Below the pieces are notes generated by a model that worked only from the letters and a program-made list of their open reading frames with translations, made no database searches and had not been told where the DNA came from. From the NCBI GenBank assembly GCA_016703125.1, contig JADJCR010000005.1, forward strand, positions 251,441-315,440: a stretch of 64,000 nucleotides of DNA. The letters run 5' to 3'. This DNA is from Micrococcales bacterium. Its GTDB lineage: Bacteria > Actinomycetota > Actinomycetes > S36-B12 > UBA10799. Of this stretch, positions 16,881-25,107 are shown piece by piece. Within the stretch, counting starts at the first letter, position 1, and each line of letters opens with the position of its first letter. Made by a program: the position numbers and the translations under genes.

Positions 16881-18616
16881 TGCCGACCCGGCGGCCACTG
16901 CTGACCGTCTGGGGGGAGGCGCTGGATCCCGACCACCCGCTGCCCGAGTACCCACGACCACAATTACGACGCGACTCCTACCTGAACCTCAACGGCCGCT
17001 GGGACCACGCCTTCCGCATCTCCGCGCGGGAGCCCTCGACGTGGGACGGACCCATCGTCGTGCCGTTCTCCCCGGAGGCACCCCTGTCCGGGGTCGGCCG
17101 ACAACTGCAGCCCGCGGAGTTCCTGCACTACCGGCGTACGTTCGACCTGCCGGAGAGGTTCGTGCGCGACCGCGTGCTGCTGCACTTCGGCGCTGTCGAC
17201 CAGTTCTGCCGGGTACGCGTCAACGGTGTCGACGTCGGCGCACACGGGGGCGGCTACCTACCGTTCACGCTCGACATCACCGAGGCGCTGAAGCCGGGGA
17301 GCAACACCCTGCACGTCGTGGTCACCGATCCCAGCGACACCGGGACCGGGGCGCGCGGCAAGCAGAAACTGCAGCCGGGCGGCATCTGGTACACCGCACA
17401 GTCGGGGATCTGGCAGACCGTGTGGCTGGAGTCCGTGCCCGCCGGCCACGTCACAGACGTCCACCTCGAGCCGGACCTCACCGGGTTCACGATCACGGTG
17501 GCCGCCACGGTCACCACCTCCGTGGACGTCAGCGTGCTGAGCGGCGGCGTCCCCGTGAGCACCGCGTCAGGTCGGACCGGCTCGCGACTGCGCATCGACA
17601 TCCCGCAACCGCGCCTGTGGTCACCTGAGGACCCGCACCTCTACGACGTGGAGATCCACTGTGGCGACGACGAGGTTCGCAGCTACGTCGGGCTGCGGAC
17701 GACCACCGTGGGACCGGATGCGTCCGGCGTGCCGCAACTGCTGCTCAACGGCCGGCCCTACCTGCATGCTGGCGTGCTCGATCAGGGCTACTGGTCCGAC
17801 GGCCTGTACACCGCCGCCTCCGACGACGCCCTCGTGTTCGACATCGAAACCATGAAGGACATGGGGTTCACGATGATGCGCAAGCACATCAAGATCGAGC
17901 CCCAGCGCTGGTACTACCACTGCGATCGCCTGGGCATGCTGGTGTGGCAGGACATGGTCAACGGCGGCGGGCCGTACCGGCGGGGCGTGGTGCAGGTACC
18001 GGCCGTCACGCCGCTGCGCCTCAAAGACAGCCACTACCGGGTCTTCTCTCGCCAGGACGCGGCCGGCCGTGACCAGTGGCTTGTCGAGACCGACCAGACC
18101 GTCGCCCTGCTGCGCAACCACCCGAGCGTGGTCGTATGGGTGCCCTTCAACGAGGGCTGGGGGCAGTTCGACGCCACCCTGGTGGCCGAGCGCGTCCGCG
18201 CCCTCGACCCCAGCCGGCCGGTGGACCATGCCAGCGGCTGGCACGACCAGGATGGCGGGGACTTCCACAGCCTGCACGTCTACTTCCGGGCCTTCCGGGT
18301 GCCCCGGCGCCGCGACCCGCGGGCGCTGGCGCTCAGCGAGTACGGCGGATACAGCCTGCACCTGGCAGAGCACTCCCCCACCGACACCGAGTTCGGATAC
18401 CGGCGCTATACATCGGCGGCGTCACTGGCCGAGGCATTCCGTCTGCTGCACACCGACCAGATCCTCCCCGCCGTCACTCAGGGCTTGACGGCCACCGTGT
18501 ACACCCAGGTCAGCGACGTCGAGGACGAGACCAACGGGCTGCTGACCTACGACCGCCGGGTGGTGAAGATCCCGGTCGAGCAGGTGCGGTCGGTGATCGG
18601 GCAACTGCGGCTGTGA
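16877..18616 (+). CDS. Glycoside hydrolase family 2 protein
   Basis: 579-aa enzyme with the GH2 order: sugar-binding jelly-roll (LNLNGRWDHAF, then GGYLPFTLDITEALKPGSN and GGIWYTAQSGIWQTVWLE), immunoglobulin-like domain (about 195-275) and TIM barrel. The acid/base Glu426 is in VPFNEGWGQF and the likely nucleophile Glu488 is in LSEYGGY. No signal peptide is seen, so it acts inside the cell on an imported sugar. It is shorter than LacZ and lacks the C-terminal domain 5; beta-glucuronidase- or mannosidase-like activities are possible. Translation is coupled to the MFS transporter. Confidence 0.9.
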   Translation: MMPTRRPLLTVWGEALDPDHPLPEYPRPQLRRDSYLNLNGRWDHAFRISAREPSTWDGPIVVPFSPEAPLSGVGRQLQPAEFLHYRRTFDLPERFVRDRVLLHFGAVDQFCRVRVNGVDVGAHGGGYLPFTLDITEALKPGSNTLHVVVTDPSDTGTGARGKQKLQPGGIWYTAQSGIWQTVWLESVPAGHVTDVHLEPDLTGFTITVAATVTTSVDVSVLSGGVPVSTASGRTGSRLRIDIPQPRLWSPEDPHLYDVEIHCGDDEVRSYVGLRTTTVGPDASGVPQLLLNGRPYLHAGVLDQGYWSDGLYTAASDDALVFDIETMKDMGFTMMRKHIKIEPQRWYYHCDRLGMLVWQDMVNGGGPYRRGVVQVPAVTPLRLKDSHYRVFSRQDAAGRDQWLVETDQTVALLRNHPSVVVWVPFNEGWGQFDATLVAERVRALDPSRPVDHASGWHDQDGGDFHSLHVYFRAFRVPRRRDPRALALSEYGGYSLHLAEHSPTDTEFGYRRYTSAASLAEAFRLLHTDQILPAVTQGLTATVYTQVSDVEDETNGLLTYDRRVVKIPVEQVRSVIGQLRL

Positions 18617-18787
18617 CTCACTGCTCCGGGATCATCACGATGACACGGGCACTCGCTCACACAGATCCCGCAGCCGTGACCACGCCCTGCCCGCCTCTGC
18701 CATGAATGCGGATCTGGAACGCACTTCCACCGCAGTCCGCCCCGATCCCGATACGCGACGTGGCGCTGCGAACAGTCGGTGACGCAA

Positions 18788-18793
18788 TAGGCT
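18788..18793 (+). promoter_or_regulatory. -10 element of ybaK (leaderless)
   Basis: TAGGCT ends 6 nt before the ATG at 18800, so transcription would begin at or next to the start codon. No ribosome binding site is present. Confidence 0.6.
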
Positions 18794-18799
18794 TCCACC

Positions 18800-19288
18800 A
18801 TGGAGGGTCTTCCGTCAGGTGTGCGCAAAGTCCAGGCGACACTGCAGGATCTCGGCCTCACCGAACGAGTGCGTGAGCTTCCAGAATCGGCGGCCACCGC
18901 CGCATCCGCGGCGCAGGCACTCGGTGTTGACAAGGCCGCGATCGGCAACTCGCTGATCTTCGAAGCGGATGGCGGACCGTTGCTCGTCGTCATCTCCGGG
19001 GCGCATCGCGTGGACCTGCTGAAACTCGCCGCACTCACCGACAGCCGGCGTGTGCACCGTGCCGACCCCTCCTTCGTACGCCTGCACACCGGCCAGCCGA
19101 TCGGCGGCGTGTCACCGGTCGGGCACCCCCGGCCGATCGAAACCCTCGTGGACGTCACCCTCTCCCGGCAGCGCCAGGTGTGGGTGAGCGCAGGGCACCC
19201 CCAATTCGTCTTCCGCACCAGATACGACGAGTTGCTGCGTATCACCGCCGGCAATGCCGGCGAGGTCGGCGAGGCCCCCGCGGAATGA
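18800..19288 (+). CDS. YbaK/ProX-type aminoacyl-tRNA deacylase
   Basis: 162-aa single-domain trans-editing protein. The family fold is indicated by AAQALGVDKAAIGNSLIFEA (with the substrate-facing Asn-Ser-Leu), LLVVISGAHRVDLLKLA, and GQPIGGVSPVGHP, the conserved glycine-rich loop. Members deacylate mischarged tRNAs such as Cys-tRNA(Pro) or Ala-tRNA(Pro). The catalytic Lys of the KSL motif of classical YbaK appears as NSL here, so specificity may differ. It appears to have a leaderless promoter. Its TGA overlaps the ATG of the CrtA-like gene, so it is the first gene of the carotenoid accessory operon, a link with no obvious metabolic reason. Confidence 0.88.
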   Translation: MEGLPSGVRKVQATLQDLGLTERVRELPESAATAASAAQALGVDKAAIGNSLIFEADGGPLLVVISGAHRVDLLKLAALTDSRRVHRADPSFVRLHTGQPIGGVSPVGHPRPIETLVDVTLSRQRQVWVSAGHPQFVFRTRYDELLRITAGNAGEVGEAPAE

Positions 19289-19947
19289 CCGTCGTCCTGG
19301 ACATCTGGCGGGTACCGCGCACCGCAGTGCCCGTGGCCTTGTGGCGCATGGCGCGCGACCCCTTCGCCCTGTCAGGGCTGCCCGGGCTGCTCTTCCACAA
19401 ATCACTGGGCACCGGGGCCGGCAAGCGTTTCACCGCCTCCGACGCCGACCTGCGGCAGTGGGCACTGCTCACGTGCTGGTCAGGCCCCGACCACTCCGCG
19501 GAGAGTGTCCGCCGGCGCTGGAACGCACGGGCTGAACAGCACACGCGCTTGGTCCTGGGGACAATCGCCAGCCACGGCAGCTGGTCGGGCCGGGAACCCT
19601 TCACCGTCGACCCCGCGCTGGTCGCGCACCCCGGTCCCCTCGCCGCAATCACCCGGGCCCGGGTCCGGACACGGCAGTGGCGGGCGTTCCAGCGCGCCGT
19701 TCCGCCGGTGGCCGCGCTCCTGCCCGACCAGGAGGGGCTGCTCTACCGCATCGGCATCGGGGAAGCACCGGTCGGGCTGCAGGGGACGTTCAGTGTGTGG
19801 CGCGACGCGGTCACTCTGCGTGACTTCGCCTATCGTCAACCCGAGCACCGCGACGTCATCGCACAGACCCGGGAGACGGGTTGGTACGCAGAGGAGTTGT
19901 TCGCCCGGTTCGCCGTGCTGGACGTCAGCGGGGATCCGCTGTGGTGA
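19285..19947 (+). CDS. CrtA-like (spheroidene monooxygenase family) carotenoid oxygenase
   Basis: 220-aa protein resembling actinobacterial homologues of spheroidene monooxygenase: LWRMARDPFALSGLPGLLFH, KSLGTGAGKRF, then WALLTCW and EGLLYRIGIGEAPVGLQGTF, followed by FAYRQPEHRDVIAQTRETGW and AEELFARF near the C-terminus. CrtA enzymes are haem-dependent and add keto groups at C-2 of acyclic carotenoid ends. Start at ATG 19285 overlaps the ybaK stop (ATGA), and the stop overlaps the cruF GTG (GTGA). With cruF and cruG next to it, it probably oxygenates a hydrated psi-end. Which end group it uses is inference. Confidence 0.8.
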   Translation: MTVVLDIWRVPRTAVPVALWRMARDPFALSGLPGLLFHKSLGTGAGKRFTASDADLRQWALLTCWSGPDHSAESVRRRWNARAEQHTRLVLGTIASHGSWSGREPFTVDPALVAHPGPLAAITRARVRTRQWRAFQRAVPPVAALLPDQEGLLYRIGIGEAPVGLQGTFSVWRDAVTLRDFAYRQPEHRDVIAQTRETGWYAEELFARFAVLDVSGDPLW

Positions 19948-20695
19948 CCCGGGCCGTGGCCGGGCAGCGGTTCCTGACCGTACCTGTGGCCCTGACGGCC
20001 GCGGCGATCCTCGCGCAGATCTCCTGGATCCTGGTACCCGCCGGCAACCGGCAGGCCACCACCACCGCAGTCGTGGTGCTGTTCACCGCAGCCAGCCTCA
20101 CCCACGCCATGCAGCAGAACGGCTGGAGTTGGACCTGGCGGTTCGCGACGATCTCCGGCGCATTCGGCCTGGGCATCGAACTCCTCGGGCACACCACCGA
20201 CGTACCGTTCGGCCCCTACTACTACTCCCCCGATCTGCAGCCGCAGATCCTCGGCGTGCCACTCATCGTCCCCTTGGCCTGGATCATGATGGCCTACCCG
20301 TGCCTGGTCCTCGCCCGGTCGGTGAGCCGGCGCTGGACAGTCCCCTGGCCGCCGCCGGCCTGACTGCGTGGGACCTGTTCCTCGACCCGCAGATGGTCGG
20401 CGAGGGTTACTGGGTGTGGGAGTCGGCAGACCCCGCATTACCTGGCATCCCCGGGATCCCGGCGCAGAACTATGCCGGCTGGCTGCTCAGCACGCTGGTG
20501 CTGATGACCATGCTGAACCGTCTGCCGCGGACGCAAGTTGACCTGGTGGTACCGCGCGTGCTGTACGGATGGATGTGGATCGGCGGCATCATCGCCAACG
20601 CGTTCTTCCTGGACCGTCCCGCGGTGGCGCTCGTCGGGGGCATCGGCATGGCCGTGCTGGGCATTCCGGCACTGTGGGCCCGGCGAACGCCATGA
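19944..20695 (+). CDS. cruF: CruF-like carotenoid 1',2'-hydratase (frameshifted)
   Basis: Integral membrane carotenoid biosynthesis protein of the CruF/DUF422 family, about 250 aa with 6-7 helices. Conserved patches: GIELLGHTTDVPFGPYYYS, GVPLIVPLAWIMMAYP, LTAWDLFLDPQMVGEGYWVW and GIPAQNYAGWLL. CruF adds water across the 1',2' double bond of a psi-end such as that of gamma-carotene, and homologues hydrate bacterioruberin precursors. The frame breaks at the CCCC run 20342-20345; one more C joins WTVP to LAAAGLTAW. Start GTG 19944 overlaps the crtA-like stop and the stop overlaps the glycosyltransferase ATG, so the three genes are translationally coupled. Confidence 0.85.
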
Positions 20696-21771
20696 AGGTG
20701 CTGCGGAGCGCGGTCGCGATGGCTGCCGCGGGTGCCGCTGCGGCCACGGCCCTGAGTCTGGTCAACCTGCGCCACTTGCGACGACCGGGGCAGGCGCCCT
20801 TGCCGGGCCGGATCAGTGTCCTGGTCCCGGCGCGCGACGAGGCCGGGCGCATCGGACCCACGTTGCGTAGCCTGCAGGCCCTCGAGGGGGTCCACGAGAT
20901 CCTCGTCCTCGATGACGACTCCAGCGACGCCACCGCGGACGTGGTGGCGGCCGCCGGGCTGGATGTCATCCACGGCGACGGCGGACCACCACGGGGCTGG
21001 CTGGGCAAACCGTGGGCCTGTCAACGACTCGCGCAAGCATCCCACGGCGACATCCTGGTCTTCCTCGACGCCGACGTGCAGTTGCGTCCCGATGCGGCGA
21101 GGGCTGCGGCGGGACTGTTGGCCGACGTGGATCTGGTGTGCCCCTACCCCCATCAGCAGGTGAACAGCCCATTGCAGGTCCTGGTGCAGCCGCTGCTGCA
21201 ATGGTCATGGCTGAGCTTCCTGCCACTGCGCCTGGCCGAGCGCTCCTCCCATCCCCTGCTGTCCGCGGGCAACGGACAGTTCCTCGTGGTGCGCCGCGAT
21301 GCCTACTTCGCCGCCGGTGGGCACGCGGCGGTCCGCGACCAGGTATTGGAGGATCTTGCGCTTGTGCGCCGGTTCAAGGCGACCGGGCACACGGTGGCGA
21401 TGGCCGACGGCACCGACCTGGCCGACTGCCGGATGTATGCCGACGACCGGGAACTCATCGAGGGCTACACCAAATCCCTGCACGACGCGTTCGGCCCGGC
21501 CACGGTGGTTCTGCTCGCCGCTCTTTACGTGGCGCCACCGGTGGTCGCCCTGCTGACCCGCGACCGCTTGACGCGGTGGCTGGGCCTGGCCGGCTACGGG
21601 GCGGCGGTGATGGGCCGGGTGGCCGTGGCGCGCCGCATGCGACAGCCCGTGTGGGCCTGTGTGTTGCACCCGCTGTCGATCCTTGCCCTGATCGGCATCC
21701 GGGAGCGGTCCGTGCAGGCCCATCGTCGCGGGACGATCACGTGGCGGGGACGCTCCATCAGCGCTGGGTGA
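20692..21771 (+). CDS. cruG: Family 2 glycosyltransferase, CruG-like
   Basis: 359-aa GT-A glycosyltransferase. An N-terminal hydrophobic anchor (SAVAMAAAGAAAATALSLVN) precedes the nucleotide-sugar domain: ISVLVPARDEAGRIGPTLRS, LVLDDDSSDATA, the DxD motif FLDADVQLRPDA, and GNGQFLVVRRDAYFAAGG with the acceptor ED motif DQVLEDLALVRRF. Two to three C-terminal helices follow. Position after cruF matches CruG, the 2'-O-glycosyltransferase of hydrated carotenoids, but CrtQ-like carotenoid glycosyltransferases are close relatives. ATGA overlap with cruF. Transcription runs into a repeat-filled gap shared with a convergent gene. Confidence 0.83.
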   Translation: MKVLRSAVAMAAAGAAAATALSLVNLRHLRRPGQAPLPGRISVLVPARDEAGRIGPTLRSLQALEGVHEILVLDDDSSDATADVVAAAGLDVIHGDGGPPRGWLGKPWACQRLAQASHGDILVFLDADVQLRPDAARAAAGLLADVDLVCPYPHQQVNSPLQVLVQPLLQWSWLSFLPLRLAERSSHPLLSAGNGQFLVVRRDAYFAAGGHAAVRDQVLEDLALVRRFKATGHTVAMADGTDLADCRMYADDRELIEGYTKSLHDAFGPATVVLLAALYVAPPVVALLTRDRLTRWLGLAGYGAAVMGRVAVARRMRQPVWACVLHPLSILALIGIRERSVQAHRRGTITWRGRSISAG

Positions 21772-21811
21772 GCCTGCGCCACCACCAGCCGCATCCGGGA
21801 GCGGCGCGACC

Positions 21812-22084
21812 GGAGCCCGCAGCGAGCCACCCACCGGGACTCCAGCCACACCCGGGAGCCGCGGCGGCTGGAGCCCGCAGCGAGCCACCCACCGGGACTC
21901 CAGCCACACCCGGGAGCGAAACGGACAGGCGGGAGCGAAAAACACCGGTTGCATCGCTCCCGGACGTACCGATCTCTCCCGCCTTGAGTGGCCGGCGGCG
22001 GGCGGGGGGCGCGGCCCGGGCTCCAGCACCCGGGAGCGGCGGCGGTTGGAGCCCGCAGCGAGCCACCCACCGGGACTCCAGCCA
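21812..22084 (+). repeat. Three identical 37-bp repeats
   Basis: A 37-bp unit that starts GGAGCCCGCAGCGAGCC and ends GGGACTCCAGCCA is present without change at 21812-21848, 21870-21906 and 22048-22084. Each can fold: CTGGAGCCCG at the 5' side of copies 2 and 3 pairs with CGGGACTCCAG. It alternates with the four-arm element in the 464-bp gap between convergent cruG and the dipeptidase gene; no gene is present in this gap. Confidence 0.85.
21908..21988 (+). repeat. Four-arm intergenic element, copy at 21.9 kb
   Basis: Two 5' arms, CCCGGGAGCGA and GGCGGGAGCGA, precede two 3' arms, TCGCTCCCGG and CTCCCGCCTT, around a loop containing AAAAACACCGGTTGCA. In this copy the first 5' arm matches the first 3' arm, so the best pairings cross. 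Nearly identical to the copy at 22118-22198. Confidence 0.8.
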
Positions 22085-22117
22085 GGGGCCGGGGCCGGGC
22101 CGCGGGCCGGGGCCCGC

Positions 22118-22198
22118 ACCCGGGAGCGAAACGGACAGGCGGGAGCGAAAAACACCGGTTGCATCGCTCCCGGACGTACCGATCTCTCCCGCCTTCAG
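22118..22198 (+). repeat. Four-arm intergenic element, copy at 22.1 kb
   Basis: Almost identical to 21908-21988 (the main visible difference is CCTTCAG for CCTTGAG at the end), preceded by a GGGCC-rich stretch. It ends 38 bp before the stop codon of the convergent dipeptidase gene. Confidence 0.8.
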
Positions 22199-22235
22199 CT
22201 GCCGCGGCCAGTGCGGCGGGCAGGGCGGGCCACAG

Positions 22236-22961
22236 TCAGCGCCCCCGCGGCCGGGCGTGCCCGAACCGCACGGGTGTACCGACCACAGCGGCCCAATAGC
22301 GGGTCCCGTACTCCCAGTGCCACCACTCCTGCGGGTGGGCAACGAACCCGGCCCCGGACATGGCGGCCCCCAACAACCTCCGCAGGTCGCGAGCCAGCCG
22401 CGGGCCGTCTGGCTCCAATGCGGCGGACGCTGCCTCTGGGACGAAGGCGTCGAAGCCTGTGCCCAGCGCCAGCGGGTGGCCCGACCAGGTGAGTGTCAGG
22501 TCGACCGTGCCTCCCGAGGCATGGGGTGGACACCGGCGCGGATCGGGATCCGGTGACGCCACGAAGCCCGGCGGCAGATCGCCATCGCGGTACACCCGCT
22601 CATGCAAGACCGCCTGCAGACGGGGGTCGCGCCACGCGTCCCACACCGCCAGCCCGAAGGGATCGGGCAACGATTCCGCCGCCAGCACGAGGCGCTCGAA
22701 GGCCTCCGGGCGCAGGTATGCACCGGCGATCGCGAAGGGCCAGCGCTCGTGGAAATACGCACCGAGCACCCGGATCCGCGGGTCCTCCACAGGTACCAGG
22801 TCGGTGCTCGCCGAGGTCGGTCCATCCGGCAACTCGGTGAGTTCGGGCGTTCGCACCAGCGCAGCCAGGCCCACTGCCCAGCCATCGTCCTGGACGCCGA
22901 CCAACCGCGGGTCGAGCCCGGCCCACGCGTAATCAGGCAACTTCTCGGGGACTGCATGCAC
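22236..22961 (-). CDS. D-alanyl-D-alanine dipeptidase, VanX-like (peptidase M15D)
   Basis: Zinc dipeptidase that hydrolyses D-Ala-D-Ala; about 241 aa. Metal site: His in PPHASGGTVDLTL with the Asp of VDLTL, and the C-terminal EWWHWEYGTRYWA with catalytic Glu and third ligand His. LGAYFHERWPFAIAGAYLRP and LPDPFGLAVWDAWRD are also family-like. The GTG at 22961 (HAVPEKLPDYAWAG) is preferred because an ATG at 23027 would overlap the divergent desaturase start and its promoter. No vanH/vanA neighbours are present, so turnover of cell-wall dipeptide is more likely than vancomycin resistance. Its 3' side faces the repeat region. Confidence 0.87.
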   Translation of the reverse strand: MHAVPEKLPDYAWAGLDPRLVGVQDDGWAVGLAALVRTPELTELPDGPTSASTDLVPVEDPRIRVLGAYFHERWPFAIAGAYLRPEAFERLVLAAESLPDPFGLAVWDAWRDPRLQAVLHERVYRDGDLPPGFVASPDPDPRRCPPHASGGTVDLTLTWSGHPLALGTGFDAFVPEAASAALEPDGPRLARDLRRLLGAAMSGAGFVAHPQEWWHWEYGTRYWAAVVGTPVRFGHARPRGR

Positions 22962-22982
22962 CCGACCATCCAAGCGCGCCGG

Positions 22983-22988
22983 TAGCCT
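22983..22988 (+). promoter_or_regulatory. -10 element of the CrtD-like gene (leaderless)
   Basis: TAGCCT ends 7 nt before the GTG at 22996; no ribosome binding site is present, so a leaderless transcript is likely. Confidence 0.55.
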
Positions 22989-22995
22989 GCTTGGC

Positions 22996-24465
22996 GTGGC
23001 GAGGGTGGCAGTGGTGGGCGCGGGCATGGCGGGGATGGCCGTCGCCGCACGGCTGGCCGCGAAGGGTCACGCGGTACAGGTCTGGGAGCAGTGGCACAGC
23101 CCCGGCGGCAAGAATGCGGGCTTCGAGCACGACGGGTTCCGCTTCGACCTCGGCCCCAGCACGCTCACCCTCCCGGCGGTCTACCGGGACCTCTTCCTGA
23201 AGACCGGCCGCAGCCTTGAGGACTCCGTGGACCTGCAGGAGGTCGATCCGGCGTTCGGCTACCACTTCGCCGACGGCGTGAGCGTGACCCTCCCAGGCGC
23301 CGGAGTTGGCGCTTGCGCAGCGGCACTGCAGGAGGCCTTCGGCGGGAACACCGGCCACGAGTGGCGCGAACTGCTGCGACGGGCCGGCGACATCTGGGCG
23401 TTGACCCGCCGAGACGTGCTCGGCCGCTCACTGGAGGGCTACCGCGATCTGCTGCCGCTGGCGTCGTCCCGGAGGAGCCTGCTCACGGTCGCCCCCTGGC
23501 AGACACTGCGCGGGCTGGGGCGGCGCACTCTGCAGGACCCCGCGCCCGGTTGATCCTCGACCGCTACGCCACATACACCGGTTCCGACCCACGGCGGTGT
23601 CCCGCGGCCTGGCCACGATCCCGTTCGTCGAGCAGACCTTCGGCGTGTGGCACATCGGTGGCGGGCTGCATGCCCTGGCCGCGGCTCTGTACCAGCGCTG
23701 CCTCGACCTCGGCGTGGTCTTCCACTTCGGCGTGCGCGTCGACCGGATCCTCACCGACGAGCGCGGCGTCACGGGGATCGAGGCGGCGCAGGCGAGGATT
23801 GCGGCCGATGTGGTGGTCACCGATGCTGACACCCGCACGGTGTACAACGAACTTGTCGAGGACCGTCGCACCCGGACGGCCCGCCAGCGCCTGAACCGCC
23901 TGCAGCCGTCGTTCTCCGGGTTCGTGCTCATGCTGGCGCTGTCTGGCACCACCCCGGGGATCCGCCACCACAACGTCTGGTTCCGCAGGACTACGACGCG
24001 GAGTTCGACGCGCTCTTCGCCAAGAACCCGGCGCCCGTGACCGACCCGGCGATCTACGCCTGCGTGCCCGACGAACCGGCCATGCGGCCCGATGGCAGCG
24101 AGGCCTGGTTCATCCTGCTGAACGCACCGCTGCACGCCCCGCCCGCGGTGGACTGGGACACTCTCGGCCCCGCGTACGCCGAGCACATCCTCGACGTACT
24201 CGCCCGCCGCGGAGTCGATTTGCGCGAGCGTCTGCAGTGGTCGCAGATCCGCACGCCCGCGGACCTGGAACGCACGACCGCCTCCCCTGGCGGCAGCATC
24301 TACGGCGTGTCCAGCAATGGCCGGCTGTCCACCGTGCTGCGCCCGTCGAACCGCAGCGCGGTGCCGGGCCTGTACCTGGTGGGCGGGTCCGCGCACCCTG
24401 GCGGCGGACTCCCGCTGGTGGGGATGGGGGCCGAGATCGTGGCCGAGGAGATCGGCAGGGCCTGA
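22996..24465 (+). CDS. CrtI-family carotenoid desaturase, CrtD-like (frameshifted)
   Basis: FAD-dependent phytoene-desaturase-family enzyme, about 490 aa in total. The N-terminal dinucleotide motif VAVVGAGMAGMAVAARLAAKG and EQWHSPGGKNAGFEHDGFRF are followed by FDLGPSTLTLP. The C-terminal SIYGVSSNGR and LYLVGGSAHPGGGLPLVGMG are intact. Three one-base losses split it: near 23540 (CCCC run; DPRARLILDRYATYTG restored), near 23590 (GG run; SDPRR to VSRGLATIPF) and near 23975 (CC; HHNVWFPQDYDAEFD). It differs from the CrtI at 27.2 kb and is close to the cruF/cruG genes, so a 3,4-desaturase or late oxidase role is inferred. It ends 1 bp from the convergent phosphotransferase stop. Confidence 0.83.
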
Positions 24466-25107
24466 TCAGCGGGTGTCCAGCCGGGTGCGCACCGCCCACA
24501 GGACCTGGCCGAAGCCGAGCATGCCCACCAGCAACGCCGCCCATCCGCCCACCTGCGCCCACACGGGGCCGGCCACAGCAGTCGCGATGAGGAACATCCC
24601 GCTGATCAGCACCCGGGTGGGCCGCTCCGAGAGGCTGATCACACCGATCTCCGTGAAGCCCACCCCGGCGGCCCGGGCCCGGGTGTACTCCTGCATGAAG
24701 GCCAGGAACGCCGCACCGACCGCGGGCCACGGGTTGGCCGCGGCCAGCGCCAGGCCCACGAGCAGGGCGACGTCGCCGAACCTGTCGGCAACGCTGTCCA
24801 GGACGTAACCGAAGTCAGAGCTGCGCCCGGTCATGATCGCCACCGCGCCGTCGAGGTTGTCGATGATCCCGGCCACCAGCGCCACGACCCCGCCGATCAG
24901 ATACAGCTCGCGGACCACCAAGTACGGCACAGTAAGCGCGACCAGCATCCCCAGGATCGTCACCGCGTTCGGCGACATCCGCATCGCCGCAAGCGGCCGG
25001 GCGAGTGCGTACGTGACGGTCAGCCAGGCCTGCACCGGAATCGACGTGCGGGGGTCCAGCCCACCGTGCAGGACCGCCCAGCGCTCGAAGTACTCGCTGC
25101 GCGTCAC
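24466..25107 (-). CDS. CDP-alcohol phosphatidyltransferase family protein
   Basis: 213-aa membrane enzyme with about six helices. The catalytic motif reads DNLDGAVAIMTGRSSDFGYV followed by LDSVAD, matching DxxDGxxA-x9-GxxxDxxxD, all four Asp present; the Arg of the usual DGxxAR is Ile here. The family joins a CDP-activated lipid or alcohol to a second alcohol in phospholipid synthesis. The acceptor is not predictable; phosphatidylinositol phosphate and phosphatidylglycerol phosphate synthases are relatives. GTG 25107 overlaps the metF TGA (GTGA), so it is co-translated with metF. Confidence 0.85.
   Translation of the reverse strand: MTRSEYFERWAVLHGGLDPRTSIPVQAWLTVTYALARPLAAMRMSPNAVTILGMLVALTVPYLVVRELYLIGGVVALVAGIIDNLDGAVAIMTGRSSDFGYVLDSVADRFGDVALLVGLALAAANPWPAVGAAFLAFMQEYTRARAAGVGFTEIGVISLSERPTRVLISGMFLIATAVAGPVWAQVGGWAALLVGMLGFGQVLWAVRTRLDTR

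Noticed and set aside
21812..22198. Possible CRISPR array
   Set aside because: Repeat spacing is irregular, intervening sequences are themselves repeats, and no cas gene is present in the window.
21772..22235. Insertion sequence or MITE remnant
   Set aside because: No transposase, no flanking target-site duplication identified, and related elements at other loci share internal structure, not terminal inverted repeats of an IS.
21205..22556. Several open frames across the 21.8-22.2 kb repeat block on both strands
   Set aside because: They consist of repeated peptides generated by the 37-bp and four-arm repeats and antisense parts of cruG or the dipeptidase gene; no ribosome binding sites or conserved motifs.
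22236..22961. Vancomycin resistance locus (VanX)
   Set aside because: No vanH, vanA, vanR or vanS neighbours; VanX-like dipeptidases are common in actinobacteria for cell-wall turnover.
22996..24465. Three separate small genes or a pseudogene
   Set aside because: The pieces join into one normal-length CrtI-family enzyme by adding one base in each of three short runs, the same error pattern as in essential genes of the window.
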